Shown here in pieces: positions 30,100 through 37,981 of a stretch of DNA of 64,000 nucleotides. The notes beneath the pieces are model-generated. The model did no database searches. It was not told the origin of the DNA and saw only the letters and a list, made by a program, of their open reading frames with translations. Origin of the DNA: an uncultured Bartonella sp. Lineage in GTDB: Bacteria; Pseudomonadota; Alphaproteobacteria; Rhizobiales; Rhizobiaceae. How positions within the stretch are numbered: position 1 is the first letter of the stretch; each line of letters begins with the position of its first letter. A program made the translations under genes and the position numbers. The DNA is taken from contig NZ_CAMLFE010000002.1 of the NCBI RefSeq assembly GCF_946479275.1, positions 286,482 to 350,481 on the forward strand, in the 5' to 3' direction.

Positions 30100-30987
30100 A
30101 TGGACATCCTCAAAAATAAAAAATTCCATTGGCCAAGCCAATTAAGTCAAAAAGCCCTTCAGACAAGATTGTTGCAAGCTGTCCGGAACCGTCATGGACA
30201 TCGTCCGAAAGATGCCGATTGCGACACTTACGACATGGTTGTCGGCTCTTACAATATTCATAAATGCGTCGGCGTCGACAATGTTTTCGACCCCGCACGA
30301 ATTGTACATGTCGTTGCCGAACTTAATCCCGATATTATGGCATTTCAGGAAGCCGACAAGCGTTTTGGCGAAAGAATAGGCTTGCTTGATCCGGAACTCT
30401 TGAAATCGGAAACCGGATTGGAACGCGTTCCGATCAACACCATGTCTCCGCGAGGACTTGGCTGGCATGGTAATGCACTGTTTATCCGCAATGGTAAAGT
30501 CAAAGATATCGTCCAGCTCAACCTGCCCGGTGTCGAACCGCGCGGCGCACTCATTGTCGAACTTGATATGCCTCTCGGGCTTATCCGCATTGTTGCCGCC
30601 CATTTCGGACTGTTGCACCATTCGCGGATTCAACAGGCAAAACTCATTTTGTCTATTTTGGAAAAACGCGAAGTTATGCCGACAATTATGATCGGTGACC
30701 TGAATGAATGGCGACTTGGCAGGACGTCCTCTCTCAAAAGCCTTTCTCCGTTCTTTGATTTGAGACTCGGCACATTGCCAAGTTTTCCCTCCCGTTTCCC
30801 TGTTCTGGCGCTAGACCGTGTTTTTGCCTATCCGCACGAACTTGTTTCCAACATAGAAATTCATAACTCACCACTTGCAAGGCTTGCTTCCGACCATTTG
30901 CCTATCAGAGCAGAAATCGACCTCGAAGGCGCTACCAAATTGCTGAAAGAACGCACAAAAACCGGAGCGATCAATCGTTTGAAATAA
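30100..30987 (+). CDS. Endonuclease/exonuclease/phosphatase (EEP) family protein
   Basis: A metal-dependent phosphohydrolase or nuclease of the DNase I-like fold. It has 295 residues. The catalytic signatures are SYNIHKCVG (Asn), FQEADKR (metal-binding Glu), HFGLLHHSR (His), GDLNEWR (Asp/Asn) and the C-terminal ASDHLPIRAEI (catalytic Asp-His). There is no clear signal peptide; the N-terminal 45 residues are basic. It converges on the cardiolipin synthase gene. EEP proteins next to cls are common in proteobacteria and suggest a role in phospholipid metabolism, but the substrate cannot be told from sequence. Confidence 0.9.
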   Translation: MDILKNKKFHWPSQLSQKALQTRLLQAVRNRHGHRPKDADCDTYDMVVGSYNIHKCVGVDNVFDPARIVHVVAELNPDIMAFQEADKRFGERIGLLDPELLKSETGLERVPINTMSPRGLGWHGNALFIRNGKVKDIVQLNLPGVEPRGALIVELDMPLGLIRIVAAHFGLLHHSRIQQAKLILSILEKREVMPTIMIGDLNEWRLGRTSSLKSLSPFFDLRLGTLPSFPSRFPVLALDRVFAYPHELVSNIEIHNSPLARLASDHLPIRAEIDLEGATKLLKERTKTGAINRLK

Positions 30988-31199
30988 GCTGATTGATAAA
31001 CTTCGGTCAGATGCATCGTGCCTGAAACCAAGGTAGATCGACCAAGGCTGAAGGATTTGAAAAACACGGAAGAAATCCGGTTTTCGAATTTATACTTTTG
31101 ATTGCTGTTTAGATGGAAGAAGCCGGTAACTCCAGCTGGTTATACATCGTATTTGCACGCAAAAAATCTTACCAATTTTTTCGACGACAATTATATGTC

Positions 31200-32660
31200 T
31201 CAAAGATAAGGCGAACCCAACCAGATGACTTTGTCTATCAAACGCGAAAGAAACGGTCGTTTCAAAAGGTCATCCATTCTGACCTCGTGCGCATTTTCCC
31301 GCTCATGGATGATTTTTTTTGAAAGATAGCAGGCAAGCGACTCGTCGAATATTTCCATGTCAATCTCGAAATTCAATCTTAACGAGCGCGAGTCAAGATT
31401 TGACGAGCCGATATAACTCCAGCGATCGTCAATCTCCATGAGTTTGGAATGGTTAAATGGTCCGTCTGCACGCCATATGCGGCATCCGTCCCGCAGCAAT
31501 TGGTCGAATTGCGCGCGCATTGCACAATCGACAAGTTTAAGATTGTTATTTCCCGGTACAACAATATCAACCTCGACGCCCCGACGGGCTGCCGTCACCA
31601 ACGCACTTATCAACTCCCGATCGGGCAAAAGATAAGGTGTCATGATGCGGATATGTCGTTCGGCAAGCGAGAATGCACCGATCAACATATGCTGGTTTGT
31701 TTCAATCAACCGATCCGGACCGGTTGGTACCACGCGTATACACACCCCTTCATCGGAATTCTCTTTGATTGCTGGAATAGCCCAGATTTTTGTATCCAGA
31801 TTTTCGCCTTTCGCAAAAGCCCAGTCATTGGCTGCAACCGAAAAAATATCGGCCACAGCAGGCCCCTCTACCCGAAAATGTGTGTCATCGGCTGTTTTTT
31901 CACCGCTGAATGTCTGGGAAAAACCGGCACGTATATTCATTCCTCCGGTAAAGGCAACGCTCCCGTCAACAACAAGGATTTTTCTATGGGTGCGCAAATT
32001 GGCATAAGGCAGTCGCAAACCGATAATAATATTGCCGTTAAAAACCGCTACGGGGACTTTTTCACGCCGCAAATCACGCACGATAGACGGTATTGAATAA
32101 CGGGCACCGACTGCATCAATCAGGACACGCACCTCGACTCCGCGACGCACAGCATCCGCCAAAGCAGCAACAAAAAGTTCTCCCATACTATCGCGGTCAA
32201 ATATATAGCATTCAAGAATTAACGAACGCTTGGCCGCACTGATTGCGCTTAACATCGCACTGTAAGCTTCGTCGCCATTATCAAGCACTGTCAGGTGATT
32301 GCCATGTGTCATGCGGCCGAGACTTACATTATCGCCGAGCTTTTTCATCGGCAGGGCAAGACGGCCAAATCTTTCCAGAATATAGCTATCCGAACAATCA
32401 TAATTTTCGGCACGTGTACGTCCTTTTCCACCAGCATGGCGATGGCGTTTATAGACAACGTTATCATGCATCCTATTGATACCGAAAATACCATAGATCA
32501 GGGCTCCGATAATGGGCGAGAGCATAAGAACACCAACCCATCCGATAGCAGTACGAACCTCCTGTTTGGTCATGGTGGCGTGGATTGCCGCACCAAGGCC
32601 CAGAAAAAACGATAATACGGCTAGGATATGCGGCCAATAATTTTCAATAAACACATCCAT
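31200..32660 (-). CDS. cls: Cardiolipin synthase
   Basis: Joins two phosphatidylglycerol molecules (or PG with another phospholipid) into cardiolipin at the inner membrane. It has 486 residues. Two N-terminal membrane segments (about 9-28 and 37-60) anchor the protein. Two phospholipase D motifs follow: HRKILVVDGSVAFTGGMN near 220 and HSKLMEIDDRWSYIGSSN near 400, each with the HxKxxxxD core. The length and two-TM N-terminus fit ClsA-type enzymes. It starts at ATG 32660 and converges with the EEP-family gene. Confidence 0.95.
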   Translation of the reverse strand: MDVFIENYWPHILAVLSFFLGLGAAIHATMTKQEVRTAIGWVGVLMLSPIIGALIYGIFGINRMHDNVVYKRHRHAGGKGRTRAENYDCSDSYILERFGRLALPMKKLGDNVSLGRMTHGNHLTVLDNGDEAYSAMLSAISAAKRSLILECYIFDRDSMGELFVAALADAVRRGVEVRVLIDAVGARYSIPSIVRDLRREKVPVAVFNGNIIIGLRLPYANLRTHRKILVVDGSVAFTGGMNIRAGFSQTFSGEKTADDTHFRVEGPAVADIFSVAANDWAFAKGENLDTKIWAIPAIKENSDEGVCIRVVPTGPDRLIETNQHMLIGAFSLAERHIRIMTPYLLPDRELISALVTAARRGVEVDIVVPGNNNLKLVDCAMRAQFDQLLRDGCRIWRADGPFNHSKLMEIDDRWSYIGSSNLDSRSLRLNFEIDMEIFDESLACYLSKKIIHERENAHEVRMDDLLKRPFLSRLIDKVIWLGSPYL

Positions 32661-32849
32661 TGGTTACTTGCTTTCATTGGTCTTCATAGACGTTGATAAC
32701 CGCTACAATGATTAACCTTCTTTATTTCTATGTTACTTCTTTTTTATATTCTATGATAAAGGTGGCGCGAAAATGGTGTTGCCGGGATGAAAAAGCAATG
32801 CCATAAAACGTAATGTTCTGGAACAGTCATTTTGAAAAGGAAAACCGTC

Positions 32850-33422
32850 GTGAGTTCAAATAATTGGAATCCCTTGGAAGGTGCACACGAGCTATCGGCG
32901 AAATGGGGCTGGTTTTTGGTTCTTGGAATCATCCTTCTTGTTGTCGGTATTATCGCCGCTTTCACATTGCCATTTGCGACTGAGGCTGTCGCAATCTATA
33001 TCGGCATTATGATGCTTGTGGGAGGCGTTGTGCAGATCATCCACGCTTTCGGCGTTAAAAGTTGGGGCCGTTTTTTCTACTGGTTGTTGGCCGGTATTCT
33101 CTATACATTTGGTGGCATCGTCTGCCTTGTCCAACCGGTTCTGGCAGCGGCTGTCTTCACTTTCTTGCTTGGATTTTTGCTTGTTGTCGCCGGCGTTATC
33201 CGTGTGGTTATCGGTTTTCAAAGCCGTGAGCTCAAAGGTCATGGATGGATTATTGCTGCCGGTATCATTACCGCTATTGCCGGCCTTATCATTACGACCG
33301 GTTGGCCTGCCAATACACTTTGGGTTTTAGGACTGTTCCTGTCGATTGACCTGATCTTTCAGGGATGGGGCTGGATCGGTTTTGCAATCGGTTTGCATTC
33401 GCTCAAAAATTCTGGCCTATAA
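32850..33422 (+). CDS. HdeD-family (DUF308) membrane protein
   Basis: A small multi-pass inner-membrane protein of the HdeD family, named after an acid-resistance gene of E. coli; the mechanism is unknown. I choose the GTG at 32850, which has AAAAGGAAA upstream, giving 190 residues; a TTG six codons earlier is less likely. Six hydrophobic segments are visible, with the DUF308 repeats ILLVVGIIAAFTLPF, MMLVGGVVQIIHAF, LLAGILYTFGGIVCLVQP and FLLVVAGVIRVVIGF. The C-terminal GWGWIGFAIGLHSLK is typical. It ends in a bidirectional-looking terminator shared with the convergent rlpA-like gene. Confidence 0.88.
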   Translation: MSSNNWNPLEGAHELSAKWGWFLVLGIILLVVGIIAAFTLPFATEAVAIYIGIMMLVGGVVQIIHAFGVKSWGRFFYWLLAGILYTFGGIVCLVQPVLAAAVFTFLLGFLLVVAGVIRVVIGFQSRELKGHGWIIAAGIITAIAGLIITTGWPANTLWVLGLFLSIDLIFQGWGWIGFAIGLHSLKNSGL

Positions 33423-33431
33423 AGTTTGAAT

Positions 33432-33463
33432 AAAAAGGGGAAGATTACTCTTCCCCTTTTTTA
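33432..33463. terminator. Terminator between convergent hdeD-like and rlpA-like genes
   Basis: AAAAAGGGGAAGA (33432-33444), loop TTAC, TCTTCCCCTTTTT (33449-33461): a perfect 13-bp stem flanked by A and T runs, so it can work on both strands. It lies 9 bp after the hdeD-like stop and 8 bp from the stop of the leftward gene. Confidence 0.92.
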
Positions 33464-33471
33464 CTTTTATC

Positions 33472-33864
33472 TCAGCTTAACCGTTCATAACAAACATTTG
33501 TTAGTCCGTTTTGCACGAAGCCAAGCTCGGCGGCTGCACCTTTGGACAAATCGAGAATACGACCGGCAATAAACGGCCCGCGATCATTAATGCGCACGAT
33601 AATCGATTTTCCATTGAATTTATTGGTCACGCGAATTTTGCTTCCAAGCGGTAATGTCTTATGCGCTGCTGTCATACCGAAAGGATTCATCTTTTCACCA
33701 GAAGCTGTTTTCGAGTGCAATGCATACCATGATGCACCACCGCACTGGTTACCATGGCTGACATTGCCATGATGTACACTGGCTTGACCAAGATTGATAA
33801 AACTGACAACAAAGATTGCTGCCAAAAATGGTAGAAGTCTTTTTTTATCGGCTAAAAAACACAT
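33472..33864 (-). CDS. RlpA-like secreted double-psi beta-barrel protein
   Basis: RlpA proteins cleave denuded peptidoglycan strands at the septum, or bind them. This 130-residue member has a signal-anchor or signal peptide (about 9-28, LLPFLAAIFVVSFINLGQA) and then a single DPBB domain: GGASWYALHSKTASGEKMNP, TAAHKTLPLGSKIRVTN, VRINDRGPFIAGRILDLSKGAA. The His of AAHKTLP and the Asp of ILDLS correspond to the catalytic pair in active RlpA. There is no SPOR domain and no lipobox cysteine, so it is a minimal form. It shares a terminator with the convergent hdeD-like gene. Confidence 0.88.
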   Translation of the reverse strand: MCFLADKKRLLPFLAAIFVVSFINLGQASVHHGNVSHGNQCGGASWYALHSKTASGEKMNPFGMTAAHKTLPLGSKIRVTNKFNGKSIIVRINDRGPFIAGRILDLSKGAAAELGFVQNGLTNVCYERLS

Positions 33865-34032
33865 ATCCTGCTAACTGGTTGGAGTTTCGGGGATTAAGCG
33901 AAATGGGTATATAACCTATGGTTGTGTCGCTCACATGGCCGTGAAAAGGCATTTTTGCCATTATTATCAATTAGTTGACCTATTTTGGGTCAATTTTGTA
34001 TACAACCCTGCGTTTTTAATAAGCATGGACGA

Positions 34033-34419
34033 ATGATGAAAGAATCCAACACACCGACGCCGTTACGCGTTATCTATCTGGTGATCGGCTGTCTTATGAT
34101 TGTTTTGGGGATTGTCGGCGCCGTTCTACCTATTATGCCGACAGTGCCATTTTTGCTTGTTGCTTCGTGGTGTTTCGCGAGGTCATCTCCGCGTTTTCAT
34201 AATTGGCTTCATAACCACAAGGTTTTCGGCCCCCCGATCAAACAATGGGAAGAACAAGGGGTCATATCGCCTTTTATCAAATTCCTTGCTGTTGGCGGAA
34301 TGGCTGTAGGCTTTTGCTCGTTCTTGCTCATTGCCCAACCGGTTTTGTGGTTGGCACTGATAACAATTGCCATATTGATCCTGATTTCTATCTATATTTT
34401 AACGCGACCGTCCCGCTAA
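34033..34419 (+). CDS. DUF454 / YbaN-family membrane protein
   Basis: A short inner-membrane protein of unknown function. From the first of two adjacent ATGs at 34033 it has 128 residues; an in-frame TTG at 33985 would add an unlikely tail. The family signature is visible: an N-terminal helix IGCLMIVLGIVGAVLPIMPTV, then PFLLVASWCFARSSPRFHNWL, where the ARSSPRFHNWL block is the hallmark of DUF454. Two more helices lie in the C-terminal half. It is a lone gene between the rlpA-like and L,D-transpeptidase genes. Confidence 0.87.
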   Translation: MMKESNTPTPLRVIYLVIGCLMIVLGIVGAVLPIMPTVPFLLVASWCFARSSPRFHNWLHNHKVFGPPIKQWEEQGVISPFIKFLAVGGMAVGFCSFLLIAQPVLWLALITIAILILISIYILTRPSR

Positions 34420-34603
34420 CATTCCAACCACTTACGGTTCCAGAACGTGAATCTTGTAATCGGTCTTAAAAATCTGAATGACGGCTCTGCAATGAAAACG
34501 ATTTTATTCATTTCGCTCTAGTCAAAGAGAATTCGCGCCTCTTCCAAAAACTGCTCAACGGACGTTATTTTTCAATTTTTCAAAAAAACAGGTATGGAAT
34601 AGA

Positions 34604-34636
34604 TGAAACAAAAAAGCGCGGAGAAATCCGCGCTTT
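34604..34636 (-). terminator. Rho-independent terminator after the L,D-transpeptidase gene
   Basis: AAAGCGCGGA (34613-34622), loop GAAA, TCCGCGCTTT (34627-34636). On the minus strand the stem is followed by TTTTTGTTT, ~48 bp past the stop codon. Confidence 0.9.
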
Positions 34637-34684
34637 AAACAGAGATAACAATTCGAAGCTAAATATTTTACAACCGGCTTCGGG

Positions 34685-35305
34685 CTATTTCACTATTACC
34701 TTTGCGCCAATTTCGGCGCGATTATAAAGATCTATAATATCCTGATTGATAAGGCGGATGCAGCCCGACGAAACATTGGTGCCAATCGACCACCATTCAG
34801 GTGTGCCATGCAACCTGAACATGCTGTCTTTGCCATCTTTATAAAGATAAAGTGCCCGCGCGCCGAGCGGATTTTGCAAACCCGGTTTCATACCACCTGC
34901 AAATTCTTTCAATTCAGGTTGACGTACCAACATACGCTGTGGCGGCACCCAATTAGGCCATTCTGCCTTGCGTCCGATTGTAGCGTTACCAGTCCAGCGG
35001 AAACCGTCACGCCCTACACCAATGCCATAACGCATAGCCTTGCCATCCGGCATGATATAATAAAGGTATTTCGCTTCAGTATCGATGATTATCGTACCGG
35101 GTTTTTCGTCGCTCGGATAGCCGACAATCTGGCGGCGAAACTCCGGCTTGATCTCATTTGCTTTAATTGCAGGAATAACAAAACCACCATCATTGACCTG
35201 AGAATAGGCCGCAAGCGTTGATGACGAGCCTCCCGTTGTTGTACAACCGGCAAGCGTCGCACTGGCGAGCAGCCCGGCAGCTAACAGAACAAATTTTACG
35301 CGCAT
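34685..35305 (-). CDS. L,D-transpeptidase lipoprotein (ErfK/YbiS family)
   Basis: Forms 3-3 peptidoglycan cross-links or attaches proteins to peptidoglycan in the periplasm. The ATG at 35305 has AGAGGGG upstream and gives 206 residues; a TTG six codons earlier is rejected. A lipobox LAGC ends the signal peptide (Cys at about 20). The YkuD domain (about 75-205) contains FRLHGTPEWWSIGTNVSSGCIRL, with the catalytic Cys in SSGCIRL and the upstream His in LHGTPE. The linker before the domain has a WTGN segment typical of rhizobial members. It is alone and is followed by a terminator. Confidence 0.93.
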   Translation of the reverse strand: MRVKFVLLAAGLLASATLAGCTTTGGSSSTLAAYSQVNDGGFVIPAIKANEIKPEFRRQIVGYPSDEKPGTIIIDTEAKYLYYIMPDGKAMRYGIGVGRDGFRWTGNATIGRKAEWPNWVPPQRMLVRQPELKEFAGGMKPGLQNPLGARALYLYKDGKDSMFRLHGTPEWWSIGTNVSSGCIRLINQDIIDLYNRAEIGAKVIVK

Positions 35306-35323
35306 ATTCCCCTCTTTAATCAA

Positions 35324-35977
35324 TAGGTCAATTCATCAGCAGACACGAATCGTATTCGCGTCACTCAATTAAATCCGCGATTGTTAATAGGCTATTAACC
35401 TTATACAGTTTGCGAAATTTTGATAGAAAAAACTGTTTGATTGAAAATTTTTACCCTGTTTTTTGTTTCAAACGCAAACAAACAAACCGGCGTTTCCAGC
35501 TACCTTCAAAAGATGAAAGAGAAACTTCCAAGCGGCGAAGGCAACGAAATTCATTCGTAGAATATTTTCTGAATTAATAATTTTTAAAAAAATAAAGATA
35601 TTTACTTGAACTATATTTAAAAAATAAATTACAAGTTGATAAATTCATCATAATTTTTCATGAAAATGATAATATTTGTTATAGAGATAAATCGGACGCA
35701 ATATAATATTGTTATTCATGATCCCGATTTTGTGATTTTCAAACGCTATTTTTTACTTTGTTGCAACATCGAAGTAAATTAACATTTTTTACAGATAGAA
35801 AAATAGCGAGCCTTTTTAATGCCGGAAAACGAAAGGTTCTTTGCTGAAATATCTTCAAGCTACCTGATTTGGAAATATCCGACAGAGCAAGATAATTTCA
35901 AGTCAATCAGGCAGTTTGACGGTTATTTTATTGGATATGATATGATGAACGGATTGGGTTGATCGAGATAGACAATC
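35324..35977. other. AT-rich gene-free spacer
   Basis: About 650 bp of very AT-rich DNA upstream of the L,D-transpeptidase gene. Apart from that gene's promoter, which must lie at its left end, I see no gene or known RNA here. Confidence 0.5.
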
Positions 35978-36017
35978 AAAACAAAAAACCGGCAAAACAA
36001 AAAACCGGCAAAACAAA
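35978..36017. repeat. 16-bp tandem repeat, 2.5 copies
   Basis: AAAACAAAAAACCGGC at 35978-35993 and again at 35994-36009, then a partial AAAACAAA to 36017. The two full units are identical. It lies just beyond the 3' end of the predicted minus-strand small RNA. Confidence 0.9.
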
Positions 36018-36030
36018 TAAAACTACAGGA

Positions 36031-36175
36031 AAAGAAAAAGGCCGCGCGGGAGGAGATGCGCAGCCTTTGATTCCGAATGCAGCTATGGGAGGAGGAGGTG
36101 CTGCATTCAACTTGCTGGATTTGGGAGGAGGAGTAATCCAGCAAGAGGTAAAATATTGCATCAGCCCTCGAACAA
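36031..36175 (-). ncRNA. Small RNA with three anti-Shine-Dalgarno hairpin loops (cuckoo / alpha-r14-like)
   Basis: Read on the minus strand there are three hairpins in a row. Hairpin 1 (36145 to 36111) has arms CTTGCTGGATT/AATCCAGCAAG and loop ACTCCTCCTCCCA. Hairpin 2 (36108 to 36075) has arms GAATGCAGC/GCTGCATTC and loop ACCTCCTCCTCCCATA. Hairpin 3 (36068 to 36037) is an 11-bp stem (AAAGGCTGCGC/GCGCGGCCTTT) with loop ATCTCCTCCC and a T-rich tail, i.e. a Rho-independent terminator. One pair in hairpin 3 is G-U only on the minus strand and C-A on the plus strand, which fixes the transcribed strand. CUCCUCC loops are the mark of cuckoo-type and alpha-r14 small RNAs, which can mask ribosome-binding sites. 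The 5' end is estimated; it could also be the 3' part of the upstream GT25 transcript. Confidence 0.82.
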
Positions 36176-36186
36176 CAACCCACAAT

Positions 36187-36207
36187 TATGCATAGCTGTT
36201 ATGCATA
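36187..36207. promoter_or_regulatory. Paired TATGCATA palindromes upstream of the small RNA
   Basis: TATGCATA at 36187-36194 and 36200-36207, separated by 5 bp. Each 8-mer is its own reverse complement, so the pair is both a direct and an inverted repeat. It lies in the expected promoter zone of the minus-strand RNA; a TTGAAA lies 15 bp from one TATGCA. It could be a regulator site or part of the promoter. Confidence 0.4.
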
Positions 36208-36238
36208 TAAAAAGTTATTTATTTTCAATCAGTTACAA

Positions 36239-37012
36239 TTAACGAAAGGGCACAACGCCCCAATAATAGTCGAAAAATGTCTTGAAAAACCAAGGTTTTA
36301 GATAACGTCTTTTAAAACGATTTAGTTCACGCCATACTTTTTGTAAAAACAGACGGTTGGGTTTAAAAATTTTTGCATTTTTCCGTTCCAAAAGAATGGT
36401 GCTGGAAAGTCCGATCTGGACAACAATCGCCGGGAAAAGTTGTTCGATATTAAGTGACCGGAAAACGCCGCATTCCGGATTGTACATAATTTCATCAATC
36501 GGTGCAGTAACAAGTTTGACTTCATCATATAAGCGTCTGGCACAGGCTTTGGACATAATGTAGCCTGCGGAACAATAATGTTTGGTCACAAGCCGTCCGA
36601 GTTTGTAATTATCAGCAAGTTCAGTGTCGAATTTTTTTAAAACACAAACGATTTGTGCAGTATCCAGCTTAACGATATCACATCCTTCAGGCACCCAATC
36701 CGTATTTTTCAAAAACAGATGGGCGTGGGTGGAAAGTTTTATATCATCCTCGAATACGGCTCCATAGGGGTCATCGCCTTCAGCAATCAACCGCCAGCAT
36801 TCAAGATGACTGAGAAAACAGCCGACTTCGGCCCTTGTCATTTTTTTAGGCCACTTGCGAATACGCGTCAGCTTGTCGAATTGCTCTTCAGACAAAGAAT
36901 GTCCGTCAACGGCTTTGACGCGGGTAAAACCGAGACCTTGTTTGGTAAATATGCTTTTTATATGAATTAACCTCTCTTCGGAGCGATCAAGATTAATCAC
37001 ATAACGTTTCAT
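36239..37012 (-). CDS. Glycosyltransferase family 25 (lipooligosaccharide biosynthesis)
   Basis: Probably transfers a sugar (galactose or glucose type) to the core of lipooligosaccharide on the cytoplasmic side. It has 257 residues. The GT25 pattern is clear: N-terminal YVINLDRSEERL, the FTRVKAVDG segment, RAEVGCFLSHLECWR near 60-75, and the metal-binding FEDDIKL near 88. The C-terminal 60 residues are basic (RRELNRFKRRYLK type) and may contact the membrane. There is no signal peptide. The gene is alone; the probable small RNA lies just beyond its stop on the same strand. Confidence 0.9.
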   Translation of the reverse strand: MKRYVINLDRSEERLIHIKSIFTKQGLGFTRVKAVDGHSLSEEQFDKLTRIRKWPKKMTRAEVGCFLSHLECWRLIAEGDDPYGAVFEDDIKLSTHAHLFLKNTDWVPEGCDIVKLDTAQIVCVLKKFDTELADNYKLGRLVTKHYCSAGYIMSKACARRLYDEVKLVTAPIDEIMYNPECGVFRSLNIEQLFPAIVVQIGLSSTILLERKNAKIFKPNRLFLQKVWRELNRFKRRYLKPWFFKTFFDYYWGVVPFR

Positions 37013-37072
37013 GGAGCTTAAGCCTCAGTGACAAGTTAGGCTTAAGCTTCTAACATTAAACAGGGACAATAC

Positions 37073-37981
37073 TCAAGCGGCTGACGAGTGGATGCGCGCT
37101 GTAATTGATATAAAAAGAAACATAATGATAAAGAGAAGGGTCATTATCAGCACAATTGTCGACGCAGCATCGGAACCGAGAGACGCACTTGCATAAACAC
37201 CGAAAAAGCTGCTGAAGAGCGCAATGGCTATCGCTATCGAAAACATGAACGAAAAACGCTTTGTTACGAGATAGGCAATGGCACCGGGCGCAATGAGCAA
37301 AGAAATCGCCAAAATTATCCCCACGGCTTTTAATGCTGCAACAATTGTCAGTGAAATCATCGTGAGCAACGCATAATGCAAAAAACGGACATTGAGACCC
37401 ACAGCTTTAGCCTGAATAGGATCAAATGTGAAAAGCAGGAAATCGCGCCATTTTGCACCCAGAACAACGGCCACCAAAAACGAGATGACGAAAGTTTCGG
37501 AAATATCAAGCCAATTTACACCTAACAAATGGCCGAACAGAATGTGATTGAGATGAAGCTCGCTTTCAATACTGGTTGCCATAACCAGTCCCAAACCGAA
37601 CATTGAAGAAAACACGACTCCCATCACGGTGTCTTGCTTAATACGACTGTTTGCCCCCAAAAAGCCGGTGAGAACCGCACAGACCATGCCAGCAAGAAAT
37701 GCACCGAAGGCCATCATTGCCATGGTAACATCGGACTGATTGATTGCTTCGGCACTGATAAAAGGCATAAGTCCGAGAACAAACATCGTGAGCGGTGTCA
37801 TTATATAACCCGCAACGACACCCGGAAAAACCGCATGCGAAATAGCATCCCCCAAAAGTGACCATCCTTTCAAAACCAGAAAGCAGGACAGCATTGCCAT
37901 CGGCACTGCAACAGTCATCGTAATCAGCATTCCCCTGATCATGAAAGGAAATTGGAAGGGAAATAGAAGCGTATCCATCAT
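37073..37981 (-). CDS. sitD: Mn/Fe ABC transporter permease SitD
   Basis: Second membrane subunit of the SitABCD manganese/iron importer. It has 302 residues of the ABC-3 permease family, with about eight hydrophobic segments. Family motifs are CFLVLKGWSLLGDAISHAVFPGVV near 35-55 and SLLIAPGAIAYLVTKRF in the second half. The start overlaps sitC by 4 bp, the last step of an ATGA-linked chain of four genes. The C-terminus ends in a short Ser/Ala tail after the last helix. Confidence 0.93.
   Translation of the reverse strand: MMDTLLFPFQFPFMIRGMLITMTVAVPMAMLSCFLVLKGWSLLGDAISHAVFPGVVAGYIMTPLTMFVLGLMPFISAEAINQSDVTMAMMAFGAFLAGMVCAVLTGFLGANSRIKQDTVMGVVFSSMFGLGLVMATSIESELHLNHILFGHLLGVNWLDISETFVISFLVAVVLGAKWRDFLLFTFDPIQAKAVGLNVRFLHYALLTMISLTIVAALKAVGIILAISLLIAPGAIAYLVTKRFSFMFSIAIAIALFSSFFGVYASASLGSDAASTIVLIMTLLFIIMFLFISITARIHSSAA

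Noticed and set aside
35978..36017. Possible CRISPR-like array at the 16-bp repeats
   Set aside because: The units are directly adjacent with no spacers, and no cas gene is present.
35959..36195. Glycine- and lysine-rich 78-codon plus-strand frame
   Set aside because: It starts at TTG without a good ribosome-binding site, and its Gly-Gly runs are simply the antisense of the CUCCUCC loops of the small RNA.
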